A DNA stretch of 64,000 nt from Aplectana chamaeleonis (GCA_029168955.1 JAPDOI010000144.1:868001-932000); one strand, 5' to 3'. Shown: positions 11,765 to 23,110, numbered from the stretch's first letter. Notes: generated by a model not told the origin, from the letters alone. Numbers and translations are program-made.

Positions 11765-13015
11765 CAGTTGGGTCCGAAACAAGTTTTCCGCCTCTCGGCG
11801 CCTTCTCAGTTGGGTCTCTCACACTTTCGTCGGCGCTTGGCGCACTCCGAATTGGGCCCAACATATTTTTCCCGGCACTCGGCGCCTTCTCAGTTGGGCC
11901 CCATACAATTTGGCGGTGCTTGGCAAACTCCGAATATGATTCAACACAAATCTCTCGGCAGTTGACGCACTCTTTTTTTGGGTCCCCACAATTTCCCGGG
12001 CGCCTCGCGCGCTCCGAATTGAGCCTAACACAATGTTTTTCGGCGCTCGGCGCTCTCCCAATTCGGTCCAGAACAATTTTTCCGGCTCTTGGCGCCTTCT
12101 CAGTTGGGTCCCACACACTTTCGCCGACGCTCGGCGCACTCCGAATTGGACCCAACATATTTTTTCCCGGCTCTCGGCGCCTTCTCAGTTGGGCCCCATA
12201 CACTTTTGTCGGTGCTTGGCGAACTCCAAATATGATCCAACACAATTCTCCCGGCTGTTGACGCACTCATTTTTTGGGTCCCCACAATTTCCCGGGCGCC
12301 TCGCGCGCTCCGAATCGAGCCTAACATAATTTTTTTCCGGCGCTCGGCGCACTCCCAATTGGGTCCAAAACAATTTTTCCCGCTCTTGGCGCCTTCTCAG
12401 TTGGGTCCCAAACACTTTCGCCGACGCTCGGCGCACTCCCAGTTGGTTCCAACAAAATTTTCCTGGCTCTCGGCTCCTTCTCAGTTGGGTCCCCACAATT
12501 TCCCAGGCATTTAGCGCGTTCCGAATTGGGCCCAACATAATTTTTTCCGGCGCTTGGCACACTCCCAGTTGGGTCCAAAACAAATTTCCCGGCTCTCGGC
12601 GCCTTCTCAGTTGGGTCCCACACACCTTCGCCGGCGCTCGGCGAACTCCAATTTGGGTCCAGCATAATTTTTTCCGACGCTCGGCGCACTCCCAGTTGGA
12701 TCAAAAACAAAATTTCCGGCTCTTGGCGCCTTCTCAGTTGGGTCCTTCACACTTTCCCGGGCACTTGGCGCACTCCGAATTGGGCCCAGCATAATTTTGT
12801 TCCGGCGCTCGGCGCACTCCCAGTTGGATCAAAAACAAATTTTCCGGCTCTTGGCGCCTTCTCAGTTGGGTCCTTCACACTTTCGTCGACGCTTGGCGCA
12901 CTCCACATTTGATCCAGCACGATTTTTCCGGCTCTCTGCGCACTCCCAGTTAGGTCCGACACACTTCTCCCGGCGATTGGCGTACTCCAAACCAAGTCCA
13001 ACACAATTTTCCCGA
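11765..13015. repeat. Minisatellite C, 42-bp unit
   Basis: About 1.25 kb of units that on the minus strand read GTGTGGGACCCAACTGAGAA followed by GGCGCCGAGAGCCGGGAAAA, alternating with GTGCGCCGAGCGCCGG(A)n. The two-half layout and the GGGACCCAACTG core match minisatellite B. Long frames on both strands are periodicity artefacts. Confidence 0.93.
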
Positions 13016-13411
13016 TTATTAATTGGCATCAAGTGTGTGCATGTGAATAAAGCTCATCACTATCACAAAACCCCACTGCTTTTCAAGAAAAACGTTGGCA
13101 TAAATGAAGTGGGTTGTGTTTGCTAACTCGTGTTTACAAACTCGAGTTAGCTAACATAACCCCACCAATCGTTCATGCATACCGCCTTAGATCTACCATT
13201 CCATGGGAATAGCACAACATCCGATTTTGTCGAGAACTCTGCCTTTAACCTTGACCGATTACTATGACACTCAAAATGACATCGAAGAAGGCGAACAAAA
13301 AAATTCAAAAGGAACTCACCGCCTCTGAGCGTGTTAAGGTCGTTGGCTGGCACCTGAGGTGGAGGGCAACGATTGAGAGGGGGCTCGCTATAGAACGCGC
13401 AGCCTTGACAC
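13016..13411. other. Unassigned sequence with a short palindrome
   Basis: GTTTGCTAACTCG / CGAGTTAGCTAAC forms an imperfect palindrome at about 13107-13155. No gene recognised in the remainder. Confidence 0.4.
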
Positions 13412-13535
13412 AATGCGGTAGCAGTGGTTGCGGGGTCAGGGTCTCTCTACACACGGAGGGAGGAGCACGGACGAGATTTATTGCTGACGCGACGTGCGCG
13501 GCGGAGATTCTATTCCCGTACTCTGGCATTCGCTC
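13412..13535. repeat. Dispersed GC-rich repeat, inverse copy at 16895-17003
   Basis: GGTTGCGGGGTCAGGGTCTC and GGAGCACGGACGAGATTTAT are repeated as inverse complement at 16895-17003. Nature unknown. Confidence 0.7.
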
Positions 13536-13849
13536 GCGTGTTGCCCCGGAGGGCGTGGCCAATTTCGCGTCCTTTTTCGTCGGCGCTAGACGTTCCACAT
13601 AATCGCGCCGGCGAGAGTCGAGTGCCCACAAAAAAGATTGTGGGCAATGCCCACAAAATCTTTGTGAGCATTGTGTGGATTGTCTCGCCCCAGCTAGCGC
13701 CGGCACGAGGAGGCCTGGGTGGTGGCGTGTGCGGTCGCGTCGCGTGCGCCCGCGTGTTTTCTTTCTCTCCTGATCATCACCTCAATCTTCCTCCATTTTC
13801 CACTTTCTTCTATAAGCTCATGTCTAGTGAGGCTCTTAAGGGAGCTACT
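13536..13849. other. Unassigned sequence with small hairpin
   Basis: Contains GCCCACAAAAAAGATTGTGG..CCACAAAATCTTTGTG (about 13622-13668), a small imperfect hairpin. No gene recognised. Confidence 0.4.
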
Positions 13850-14850
13850 TTTAGTTAGCCTAACTATTCTGGAAGAAATGTAACTCTCTAGAACCGTTTT
13901 GGTGTAAAACCGATTATGGTCTTCGCATCTGCCTAAAAACCACACCGAAAGGAGTTATAGACGTTTTCGTCAGATTTCTGTACCTGTTGTACCTTCCAAA
14001 ACGTGCACTAGTCTTTAGAGAATTTGGAAACTGACCTCATAATTGTGTTCAGCGCCCAAAAACAACCCTCTGGCCCAAGTTTGGGTGAAGGCACATTACC
14101 CAAACAGGGTTGAGCAGGGTGTGACTCGTCACAACGGAGGGTCGTGAAATTTTTCGAAAAATTGTGCAAAGAATGAAAATTTGGGGGGTCGTAAAATGTC
14201 TGGATTAAAAATGGAGCTTTCTCAAAACCACTTGGTGAGCTAAAATGAGGCTAAATAGTTGTCCTGGGTGCTAAATACAAATTTGGTGTCTAATTTTTGA
14301 GGGGGGGGTCGAAAACATTTTCCAGAAATTTGTTCATCAAGGGAGGGGGTCGTAGCTCCGTCGAAAATCGGCGCAACGGCCTGCTCAACCCTGCACCCAA
14401 ACTTTGTACAGACTGATAGCGTTATGGATTTGTACGGATTTTCGGTTGGGGTTTATTCATATCAATTAGTGGGCCCCGAAAACTGTTTTTAAAAATGTTC
14501 CAGATTTAACTTAATACCCTCCCAGTTGTGTTATTTGGGGCGCTGATCACGAATTTGGGGGTTTGTGTGTCAATTTTCTGAAATTTTCGACTTGATTCTT
14601 TCGAATCTTTTTTTAGGGAAAATTTGATGGCAAATCGCGACTTTTGACGATTTCCGAAGTGGTACGCTAGATACAAGTTTATAATTTGCCACCGGCACAA
14701 AATTCTCACGGAAGTGTAATGGTTTTTTCTTTCAAGAGTTCTCCATGTTTACTGCCTGATACCGTGACATATTGATATTGCCCCCGATTGCCACTTTTGA
14801 GCAGAATCCGATTTTTTTTTCTCAAAAACACCCTTAGAATTTCATAGGGG
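13850..14850. repeat. R2 repeat family, copy 1
   Basis: Starts TTAGTTAGCCTAACTATTCT and contains CTGCCTAAAAACCACACCGA and ATTTGGAAACTGACCTCATA. Related, diverged text occurs at 47212-48180 and 52428-53395, where both ends are inverted and the sequence behaves as a ~1-kb TIR element. Small frames inside show no domain. Confidence 0.55.
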
Positions 14851-14859
14851 TGGGAACTA

Positions 14860-15290
14860 TACTTCGACCAAATCGAATGATTCGTTAATTAAATATTCGA
14901 TTAAAGAAGGCGACTTCGAATCATCTCGAAAAGTCGAAAATTAAAAGAGCCATTTCCGAACTATTTGGAAAATCAGATATTCGAAAAGTGAACATTTCCG
15001 AATTATTCATAACACCAGAACATTTAAAGAAAAAACGATTCGATTTCTTCTAGAGTATGTCAACGAATATTTGGAAAACGAATATTCGGTCGAATAAACG
15101 AATAATCGATAATTCGAGTATCTCGAAAAAGTCAATTTTCGAATAATTCGCTTATTCGAATATTCGAAAGAGTCAATTATCCGAATTATTCGTTTATTCG
15201 AATATTCCGGAAAAAGTCAATTTTCTGAATAATTCGTTTATTCGAATATTCGAAAATTTTTATTCGTTTGATTTTTCGAAAAAATGGTCC
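14860..15290. repeat. AT-rich ATTCG/CGAAT array
   Basis: Irregular tandem array of units of about 30-36 bp such as ATTCGTTTATTCGAATATTC followed by GAAAAAGTCAATTTTC. The CGAATATTCG core is self-complementary. Similar text recurs at 34990-35220 and 35630-35740. Confidence 0.8.
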
Positions 15291-15366
15291 GCTCTGCCTT
15301 TTTTGGAGAAAAAATTAGTGATTTAGAATTTTTTCAAGTTTTTTTGAGCTTTTTCAGCTCGTGAAG

Positions 15367-15550
15367 CCCGCGCAAAACAGCAACAACGTGAGCTGACAGA
15401 AAATGGAAATAGTGTGTGAATGAAGGAAAAGATGGATAGCTTCGAAAAAAGATCCATCCGGAGGGCTTTTCGGAAGCTATCCATCTTTTCTTCATTCACA
15501 CACTATTTCCATTTTCTCTCAGCTCCCGTTTGGTTGCAGTTTTGCGCGGA
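15367..15550. mobile_element. Foldback element (CCGCGCAAAAC ends)
   Basis: Arms of ~83 bp: CCGCGCAAAACAGCAAC..GAAAATGGAAATAGTGTGTG and AAGATGGATAGCTTCG on the left, inverted on the right, with a short GAGGG-containing loop at about 15450-15465. Confidence 0.85.
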
Positions 15551-15604
15551 CTTAACGCGAGATCACATCCTGATAACGCGTTTTCCTTACGCTTACGCTT
15601 GCTG

Positions 15605-15845
15605 AAGAGTATGCAAGTCGTCGTGAATGGGGTGCAGGACGTTTATGATTTGGTGCAGTACCACAATGTGTGAGTGTGCAGGATGTGTGCAGGACCTCAC
15701 TGGGGGGTGTGCAGGACTTCACTGAGAGTGTGCAGGATCCCATTGGGAGTGCGCAGGATGTGCAGGACCCTACTGGGTCCTGCACCTCTACTATGTATAC
15801 TGCACACATGCACATGACACCCTGCACACTCCCAGTGAAATACTA
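15605..15845. repeat. Minisatellite A-like array (short)
   Basis: About ten degenerate 21-bp units of the form GTGTGCAGGACTTCACTGAGA, clearly akin to array A at 3829-6360 but with CACTGGGG endings. Some units are inverted at 15777-15840 (CCTGCACACTCCCAGTG). Confidence 0.85.
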
Positions 15846-15849
15846 CGCA

Positions 15850-15990
15850 CCATCTTTGGGCCCTAGAAACTCTGATTCTAGCCCGTTTTTCACCGCGCTA
15901 CCTTCATAGTTTTTCAGCTGTTTTCAATCTAGGCTGATTTCTATAGTTTTGTAGATAACGCTTCTCATCGCGACCACTGCCTTTAAGCCA
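15850..15990 (-). repeat. Remnant of TTAA-type element R3
   Basis: Inverse complement matches 59650-59760 and 62990-63060: TGGGCCCTAGAAACTCTGAT, CCGCGCTACCTTCATAG, and it ends CGACCACTGCCTTTAAGCC, the same terminus (CACTGCCT next to TTAA) as the elements at 59.6-60.4 kb. Confidence 0.6.
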
Positions 15991-16008
15991 CACTTACAAG
16001 CGGCGAGG

Positions 16009-16150
16009 TAGAAGAGGAAGAATAGGAAGAAGACGAGGAAGAGGAAGAAGAGGAAGAAGAAGAAGAAGAAGATGAGGATGAGGATGAGGAAGAAGAGGAG
16101 GAAGAGGAAGAAGAGGAGGAAGAGGGGGAAGAGGAAGAAGAAGGGTTTGA
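16009..16150. repeat. Polypurine (GAA/GAG)n tract
   Basis: About 140 bp of GAAGAGGAAGA-type repeats on the plus strand. In the minus strand it reads as poly-serine, which I do not regard as a protein. Such tracts can form triplex DNA. Confidence 0.9.
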
Positions 16151-16229
16151 GAAGTACAAGGTGTCTAGAGGGTAGACGGAATCAGTGAATAAACAACGCA
16201 GTGGGGTCCGAACGATCAAATGATGATTC

Positions 16230-16510
16230 CGAGCAACAATTGGTTTTGGGGGGGGGGGGGGCGACAAGTGGTTTTACGGGGCAACAAGTGAACCTGCGGG
16301 GCAAAAAGTTATTTTGCGGGGCAACAAGTGATTTTAGGGTCAGCAGTTGCTCTTTCGGGGCAACAAGTGATTTCGCGGGGCGACTAGTGATTTAGTGGGG
16401 GTACAAGTGGTTTTGTGGGCACAAATGCTCACAATCGCCCCACACTTTCCATGTCGCGCCCCAGAAAAATGACTTGTTGCCCAGGTGTCACTGGGCAACA
16501 AGTGAGTTTG
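16230..16510. repeat. 20-bp GGGGCAACAAGTGATTTTGC tandem array
   Basis: Diverged tandem units of about 20 bp, preceded by a 12-G run near 16250. Each unit contains GGGGCAACAAGTG followed by a T-rich block. Confidence 0.8.
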
Positions 16511-16543
16511 TGTAGGGCTACACGCGAGCGAATGCCAGAGTAA

Positions 16544-16899
16544 CTAGAGCGCGTCTGCCAGAGGCTGGTGAAAATTCATGTTTTGATTGATTCTCATATG
16601 ACTTTTTCTATATGTTCACCGATTGTTCCTCTCATTATCCTATTCTGCACACTTATTTCAATAAATTTTGTTTAATCTCGTGCCGTTGAAAGTGTAATAC
16701 ATATTAAGTTAAATCGAGCATAATTCTAGATGCAGTGATGGGATTGTTGCCGCCGAAAACCTGTACAAGTTATTGAAATGATGTGCAGGATAAGATAATG
16801 AGAAGAACAACTAGTGAACATAAAGATAAAGTCATGTGAGAATCAATCAAAAAATGAAATGTCATGAAAATTCGCGAGCCTTCGGCAAACGCGCTCTAG
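16544..16899. mobile_element. TIR element with CTAGAGCGCG ends
   Basis: Ends CTAGAGCGCGTCTGCC and GGCAAACGCGCTCTAG, extended inward by TGAAAATTCATG..TTGATTGATTCTCA and its complement (CATGAAAATTC, TGAGAATCAATCAAA). The interior of about 230 bp is AT-rich and non-coding. Confidence 0.7.
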
Positions 16900-17003
16900 T
16901 GATGGGGATAGAACTTCCGCCGCGCGCGTCGCGTCAGCAATAAATCTCGTCCGTGCTCCTCCCTCCGTGTGTAGAGAGACCCTGACCCCGGTTGCGGGTG
17001 GAA
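16895..17003 (-). repeat. Inverse copy of repeat 13412-13535
   Basis: See 13412-13535; shares GCAATAAATCTCGTCCGTGC and CCCTCCGTGTGTAGAGAGAC. Confidence 0.7.
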
Positions 17004-18109
17004 TTGATGATCTGTGCATAGACGTTGCATATATCGATCGTGTCCCTCATGCAGGAAGCCGCCGTTTATGGGGCGAGAGATCATTCGATAGCCGCCTTCT
17101 CTTCGTTAACCCGCGGGCAAAATTTCCAACCTAGTAGCGCCACGGCTTCCTTTTGTATTATTATACATTATATATTTATTATTATTATAAATGATACATT
17201 AATATAATTCATCTAATCAAGATTTAATTTAATCGAGCTGCTCACGGTAAACCCTCACATCTTTGTATAGGCTTACGGTTCGCGAGTCTAGATACGTAAA
17301 GCTGAGCGCCGCGATGAGTCCACACATTTTTCCAAGCCCCTCTTGCGTCTTTTGTTGTGATGAGATGTAATTTACACTATCCTACTAAAAGAATCAACAG
17401 CTCGAAAATTAACTTGAAAGGGGAGGTTTTTCGCGCGCAAATAGAGTCACGTGGGCGCGGGACCAGGCGCTCTTTCAAATTTTGCTTTGTTTTTAATAAC
17501 TTTCTCTTTATGATTCTTGTTTTTTTGTTTTGTTTTGTTTTTATTTGTGTTGGTTCTAAGATTTTTGAATGTAATGCTCTTTTCTAGTGCTAGCGCAGCA
17601 GGGGGGTCTATAATTTTTTGTATGTAGTTTTTGTGGTGTTTTATTAGTGTTCTTTCCTAGTTTACGTAACATCCTAGCTCACGTTAAAGCTCCTTCGCGT
17701 TATTTCTAAGCTCCAATTGCATTCTTTTGTTTTTTTTTTGATACAACGCTCTAGTTTTTTATCGAATCTATTAGTTTCCGTGGCTTCCTCACCTGGAATG
17801 GGCAACTCCCACTGTACTAGCGGCACAAGCCCCTCAACGAACGTCTTCTGAAAAAGGATGGTGAAACCACCGGTGTTAGCGCAACCAGACATCGGCTCAG
17901 AGCAGGTAGCGATCGTTTGTTACATACACAGACGCGTCAATAGTCGGAGCAGGTACAATACCCACCTTCGAACTTCGCAAATCCTCTATATATAAATAAT
18001 CCGGTCGGCAGAAAAAATGATTATGACTGAGCGATTACGAAGCTGCCCCATCACCATGTAGGCGCTGAGCTTAGCGGGTGCCACGAAGGAGAGGCTGAGC
18101 GTTCAGCGT
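17004..18109. other. Unassigned sequence; orphan frame at 17674-17892
   Basis: A possibly decayed MITE-A-like piece lies at 17040-17150 (CCCTCATGCAG..GCGCCACGGC). A minus-strand frame of 72 codons (17674-17892) has mixed composition rather than repeat-like bias, starting MSGCANTGGFTILFQ, but no family, partner exon or splice site is evident, so it is not called a gene. Confidence 0.35.
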
Positions 18110-18345
18110 TCATCGCAGGGGCATGTGCTACCAAGTGTTTTTGAAGGAACACGGGCTTCAAGGTAGTCCAGCGTTATTGTAGAAGCACACCAGCTCGCAT
18201 CGCGACCGGCACATCAACTTTTGAGCTGCCAACTCGCTTAACTGAATTCTGAGCCCACAGTGGTTCGAAGAGGTCTCCAGCTTTTTTGGATATGGCTCGC
18301 TTTTAAAATCCGCTTGATCTCGGTTGTCATTCAATGCACTGAGAA
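18110..18345 (-). repeat. SINE-like family S, copy 1
   Basis: Minus-strand copy of a repeat with GGTGTGC and CAACGCTGGACTA blocks (plus text TAGTCCAGCGTTATTGTAGA, AGCACACCAGC). Other copies are at 18650-18930, 34080-34290 and 48420-48730. Copies 1 and 2 face each other and form an inverted pair. Confidence 0.55.
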
Positions 18346-18649
18346 GCAAGTAGCATGGCTGACTGACTTATTCTTTTATGCATAGTGACGATTGAGAGAA
18401 ACATTGTTTTTTAATAGAATTGAGGGTGTATCATGTAGGCATTCAAGGTTTTATTTGTTGAATTGTGTGATGTTATTCGATGCGTGATGGGACCACGTGC
18501 TTTCTTTGCGGCGCGTTTCCCTGACTGTGTTTGTAACCGCTTTGTCTTTGATTTGAATGCATGTTGGTGGATATTTTTTTACTGAACGCGTCGGTTGCCT
18601 GAGGTTTTCAGACAACCTCCGCATTCAATGTGTGCGGAATCTGCATTCA
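18346..18649. other. Spacer between S copies 1 and 2
   Basis: About 300 bp with no recognised feature other than TGTTGAATTGTG..TTGTT AT-rich text. Confidence 0.35.
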
Positions 18650-18930
18650 ACCCGAATACAGGGAGCATCGCGTCACAATTACCCAAGTTTGCGGTATTTG
18701 ACTCACCCCGCCACCGTAGATTCCGTTCAACCGCTAGCGGCCGCAAATGGTGCTCGGCGAGCTACCCGAGTTTTATTTCAGTGTGCTGACCGCATCGCGT
18801 GTCGAATTGCGGTCAATACAAGTCTGGACTATCCACAGCATGTGCTATTGAGATGAAATCTTGCAGCACATAGTACTATTGGGTCCGCGTGCTCGTGTGA
18901 TGAAAGGGGTGGGTTGGTTACTCGATTTGA
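18650..18930 (+). repeat. SINE-like family S, copy 2
   Basis: Contains CACAATTACCCAAGTTTGCG, AAATGGTGCTCGGCGAGCTA and GTGTGCTGACCGC, matching the copy at 48420-48730 over about 200 bp. The equivalent of the B-box-like GGTTCAATTAC is decayed here (CACAATTACC). Confidence 0.55.
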
Positions 18931-20743
18931 ATGCATTTTGACACGCACTGAATGCGCCGATTTGCTTAGTACATCACATTTTATATAGGGATATAGTTGA
19001 TTTTTACGCATACACAAGATCAGCTTCTTCAAGAATGTCAACTCCGGAGGGCGATGATAATTCGACATATGAGCTTGAGGTGGGTTGCAGATCATTTTCT
19101 CATCTATTGTGATCCTGTAGAATGATGCTATCTTTATGATAACGGAGGTGTTTTAGGATAGCCCAGACGATCTGCGTAGGGTTGCATTCCAGGTGAGCGC
19201 TGCGCTTTATTAATGTTTTGAATACATGTTTTTTGGGGTTATTGGAAGTTTTATTCGTTCCTCTCACTTGTGCTCTGCTGAAGAACTTTTGAGCAGGTTT
19301 CCTGTGAATTAAGGCGAGTTGCATGAAGGATTCAAGCAAATTTTTTTTCATTTCGCATGTAACTGAAAGGATGTTTCATGTAACTAGGGATGAGTACCGA
19401 TCAAAGTCTTATGTAAGGCACAGTATCACACGTTATTTGCATAACTTTGCGAGCAACTTGCCATGCCATCAGATCTAACGTGCGCCGACTCGCAGCGCGG
19501 TCGGCGCACGAACAGGCGTTGTGTGAGGCGCAAGGACACACAATGAAACCTGTCTCATCGAGCGCCGTCAGCGGATGGGCGAGTTTCAGCAATGGTGCGC
19601 ATTTGCGCACGCTGTCTAATTCAGGTCCATGCCCGCGCAACTCATCCACCGTTGAGATGTGGCTTTCAAAAAGAAGAGCTGGTTCTGGATGTTTCGCAGT
19701 GTTTTTCATGATTCTCTTTTTACTGATGAAACAGTCAGACTCTAAACCTTCGTTTTCTGGTGGAAACTCGAAAACGATTTTTATCGTGGACACTGCCTTT
19801 AAGGATATCTGCGAAGGCCAGTGGGTGGATTCCGGCAGGTATCTAGTTCAGTACTCTTCCGATCTTCCGAAGTGTGAGTGATACAAAAGTGAACGTTTGA
19901 GAAGACTCACTGAAGGCAGTGAAATTACTGCATCGCTTGAAATTAACAAACTTCGGGGGAGCGCGAACATTTCGGAGAGTGGAGGTCGTCGGCGAAGGAC
20001 TGGTGGTCGACTTCATATCAATCCATCACAGAAACAGTGTCTTGGAGTCATTCCGTCAAGCGCTGGTAAATGGAGTGTGAGTATAGTACCAACTCCGAGC
20101 CAATGCCAAGTTATCTTCGATTCAATTTATTCATTTTTTTAAGATTGCCGAAGAAAGCAAGAGCCACCTGCCACCCAACTTTCACGATTGGTGAGTCTCT
20201 AATGAAACACGGCCTGTAGTTGATGGACAAAGAGTTGATTTTTAGCTCTTTTTGAAGACATTGCTCTACCCCCAACTTCAATGTCCAAGCCCGCGGATGA
20301 GCAGGAATTGAAGAATTGAAGGGCTGGTACGATTTGGAACTCATTAGTAAATTATCTCTTTTCGATTGACGCTTGTTATTAATTATTGATTTTGGAAGTG
20401 TAATTTAGGTGAAGACTGCTACAAAGATGTGGTCGCCGAAATCCTGAAAAAAACGCATTTTGGTCGAGGTCGCAGTCGTCTCTGATGCACGAACGTGTAC
20501 AATGTTACGGATCCTCATGTCATGATACATGTTTTTGATGTTTCTTTTATTGTTGAATGAGGTGATTTTGGAGTAGTTTTGTTGATGGAACCGTTGTAAT
20601 TGACGAATCAGAAGTTTTCGTGTTATTTATATGGTGTTCTTGTTAGCGATTAAGAACTGTTTTTGTTAAAATGTTGGAGAAGGGTTATTGTTACGAGTGA
20701 AGGAATGTGATTGTTATGAAACCTGTTTACATTCGCCTGTACT
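18931..20743. other. Unassigned sequence; weak frame at 19401-19793
   Basis: No family is recognised. A 130-codon minus-strand frame (19401-19793) ends next to CGTGGACACTGCCTTTAAGG (19784-19803), a terminus of the TTAA-type elements, so this region may be interior of such an element. A plus-strand frame of 144 codons overlaps it, so frame length alone is not evidence for either. Confidence 0.35.
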
Positions 20744-21207
20744 CTTAAAGGCACAGTACACCCTCAGATACGAATTTTGAGATTTTCATGTAATTGTGTA
20801 GAAGACCCCTCCTGTATAACATGTGCCAAATGCGAGATCTCAATTCCTCCAAATAAGCGAGATATAGGCGACCACCACAGGCCCACTTCCCTACCAGATT
20901 TTCGAACTCGATAGCGGCCCGATGGATGGATGAATTCCAACAAGTCGTCGTGCTTAAGTCCACTGCCGGGCCGTCTCCTTATACTGGCTCGCTCTCGCGC
21001 AACGATTGCGAATGAAGAGAAATACAGTCCTGAGACAACTCGTCCACCAATTTTTCACCCTCAAAATCTAGGCAACTTTGAGGAGCCATAACTCTATTCA
21101 TATGGGGTCTTGGACGATTTCAGAGATACCACTGTGATCAGCGCGCGACTCTCCAATGTAAGCATGGAATCTGAAAATTAATTTTTTGGGTGTCCTGTGC
21201 CTTTAAG
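20744..21207 (+). mobile_element. TTAA-type element D, copy 1
   Basis: Starts TTAA AGGCACAGTACACCC and ends GGGTGTCCTGTGCCT TTAA. The ~17-bp inverted ends and TTAA on both sides fit a non-autonomous element with piggyBac-like TTAA target choice (inference). Two more copies are at 60441-61421. The interior is non-coding. Confidence 0.75.
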
Positions 21208-21439
21208 CCCCTTTCACAGTTGCCCGATCGACGTCGGACGACGCGTTATCGAATGTGGAATATCTATCTACTCTATCCTATCCATCTTATCTATACTGAC
21301 TTATCAGAATCAATAATGAGTCGGCTGACGTTGGCCGGCAAACTCTGAAAGGGGCTTTATATTCCGGTACTTGTAATCTGTGTCTCTTTGATATCTGTTT
21401 CAAACTCTTTAAAATGGTGTCAAAAGTGAGCGGTGCACA

Positions 21440-21830
21440 TTTGAAAATGCTGAGAGTAACGAGCGGGACTAGGTAGGGAATGCTGTGAAAGTGGGTGAGA
21501 CACTTTTCAGAATGCCGTGAAAAGTGGGAGGGACAACTCCGGAAGTGCCTTGAGAAGTGGGCTGGAGTGCCGTGAAAAGTAGGCGGGACAAATTTGAAAG
21601 TGCCGTGAAAAGTGGGATGGGCACATCTAAGAAAACCGTGATAAGTTGGCGGGGCAATTCTGAAAGTGCCGTGAAAAGCAGGCGGGATACATCTGAGAGT
21701 GCCGTGAAAAATGGGCGGGGCAATTCTTAAAGTGCCGTGAAAAGTAGGCGGGGCAAATCTGAAAGTGCCATGAAAAGTGGGCGGGATACATCTGAGAGTG
21801 CCGTGAAAAGTGCTGGGATAGCGCTTCAGT
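21440..21830. repeat. Minisatellite D, 33-bp unit
   Basis: Tandem units GTGCCGTGAAAA + GTGGGCGGGACAAATCTGAA(A), about eleven copies with decay. The second part is 21 bp and resembles GTGTGCGGGACCCGACTGGAA of array B. Confidence 0.88.
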
Positions 21831-22120
21831 ACCTTTCAGCACGTGCTCTTGCGATTGAATATTGCAGGAAGTGCTCATGTGATGAAATTATGCAGCTCGT
21901 GCTCTGCGATAGAGCCTTTCGATGTGTGTAGTCCTTTGAGTTGAATGGATAATCGACACGTATCGAATTTGGCGAGTTTCTGAGTATATATTTTGATTCT
22001 AGGAGAACGCGTATTTTTACAAATTTTAAGTCTGGCAGTACCGTTCTTTTTTCTTTTTAGGGATTCTGCTCCTAAAAAAAGACTATAGTCGAACACAAAT
22101 TTCCGATTAAAATATTGTTG
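21831..22120. other. Unassigned sequence
   Basis: Nothing recognised; transition from minisatellite D to the GAGTCGAA repeat region. Confidence 0.35.
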
Positions 22121-23110
22121 ATTGAATTCGGTCGTACAGAAGAGTCGAAAGGTCGGCCGTACAGAAGAGTCGAAAGTAGGGCAACTCATTGGTTTTTCAA
22201 AAGAAGACAGATCTGCTTCAAATGCGACAAAAATAGAGTCGAAGGTAGGGCGGCTCCAAAAAAAGCATGAAAACGTGCCGAAGTTGCAGAAGTTATGAAT
22301 GGGTGGAATGAAGTGCGGCTCAGTGAGCAATGGTGGTATTGGTATGAAATTTCAGAGAATCGAATTTAGTCGTGTGAAATGCGACTCAAAACATAAAAAT
22401 GTGTGGAAAAGCTTAAGTCAAGGGTGAGTCGAATGAAGTCGAATGATCTCTTTTCGATTAATGCTTGTTATTAATTATTGATCGGGTTGGACCCGGTCGG
22501 CCGTACAGAAGAGCTGAAAGTAGGGCAACTCATTGGCTTTCCAAAAGAAGACAGATCTGCTTCAAATGCGACAAAAATAGAGTCGAAGGTAGAGCGGCTC
22601 CAAAAAAGCATGAAAACGTGCCCAAGTTGCAGAAATTATGTATGTGTCGAATGAAGTGCGGTTCAGTGAACAATGGTAGAATTGTTATGAAATTTCAGAG
22701 AATAGAATGTAGTCGAGTGAAATGCGACTCAAAACATGAAAATGTGTGGAAAAGCTTAAGACAAGGGTGAGGCGAATGAAGGGCGACTCTTGGAAGTGTA
22801 GAAAAGCAAAGAAAATCCCAACAATGAAGAGTCGATTGAAGGGCGGCTCAAAAATGGTGGTGAAAGGAATAGAGGGAGACTCAAGGAAAGGTGAAAATAA
22901 AATGGATATACCAAAAATGAGGAGTCGATCAAAGGGCGGTTCGAAAATGGAGGTGAGTCGAATGAAGGGCGGCTCAAAAACGGAGGTGTATTGGATAGAG
23001 GGACGGACACTTCAAGGAAACGTGAAAATGGTATGAATCTTTCAAAAATAAAGAGTCGGTTGGAAGGCGTCTCGAAAACAGTGGTGAGTCGAAAGGAGGG
23101 CCGCTCAAGG
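22121..23110. repeat. GAGTCGAA-type repeat with ~345-bp direct duplication
   Basis: 22140-22480 is repeated directly at 22495-22780 (CGGCCGTACAGAAGAG, GGGCAACTCATTGG, AAAGCATGAAAACGTGCC). It is followed by irregular units containing GAGTCGATTGAAGGGCGGCT to about 23105. The two blocks are separated by TCTTTTCGATTAATGCTTGT, also seen at 20355-20390. Apparent frames are repeat-derived. Confidence 0.75.

Noticed and set aside
11676..12710. Several frames of 95-196 codons on both strands
   Set aside because: Product of minisatellite C; same argument as for arrays A and B.
15983..16267. Poly-serine protein
   Set aside because: Reads the minus strand of the GAA/GAG polypurine tract; no supporting exon structure.
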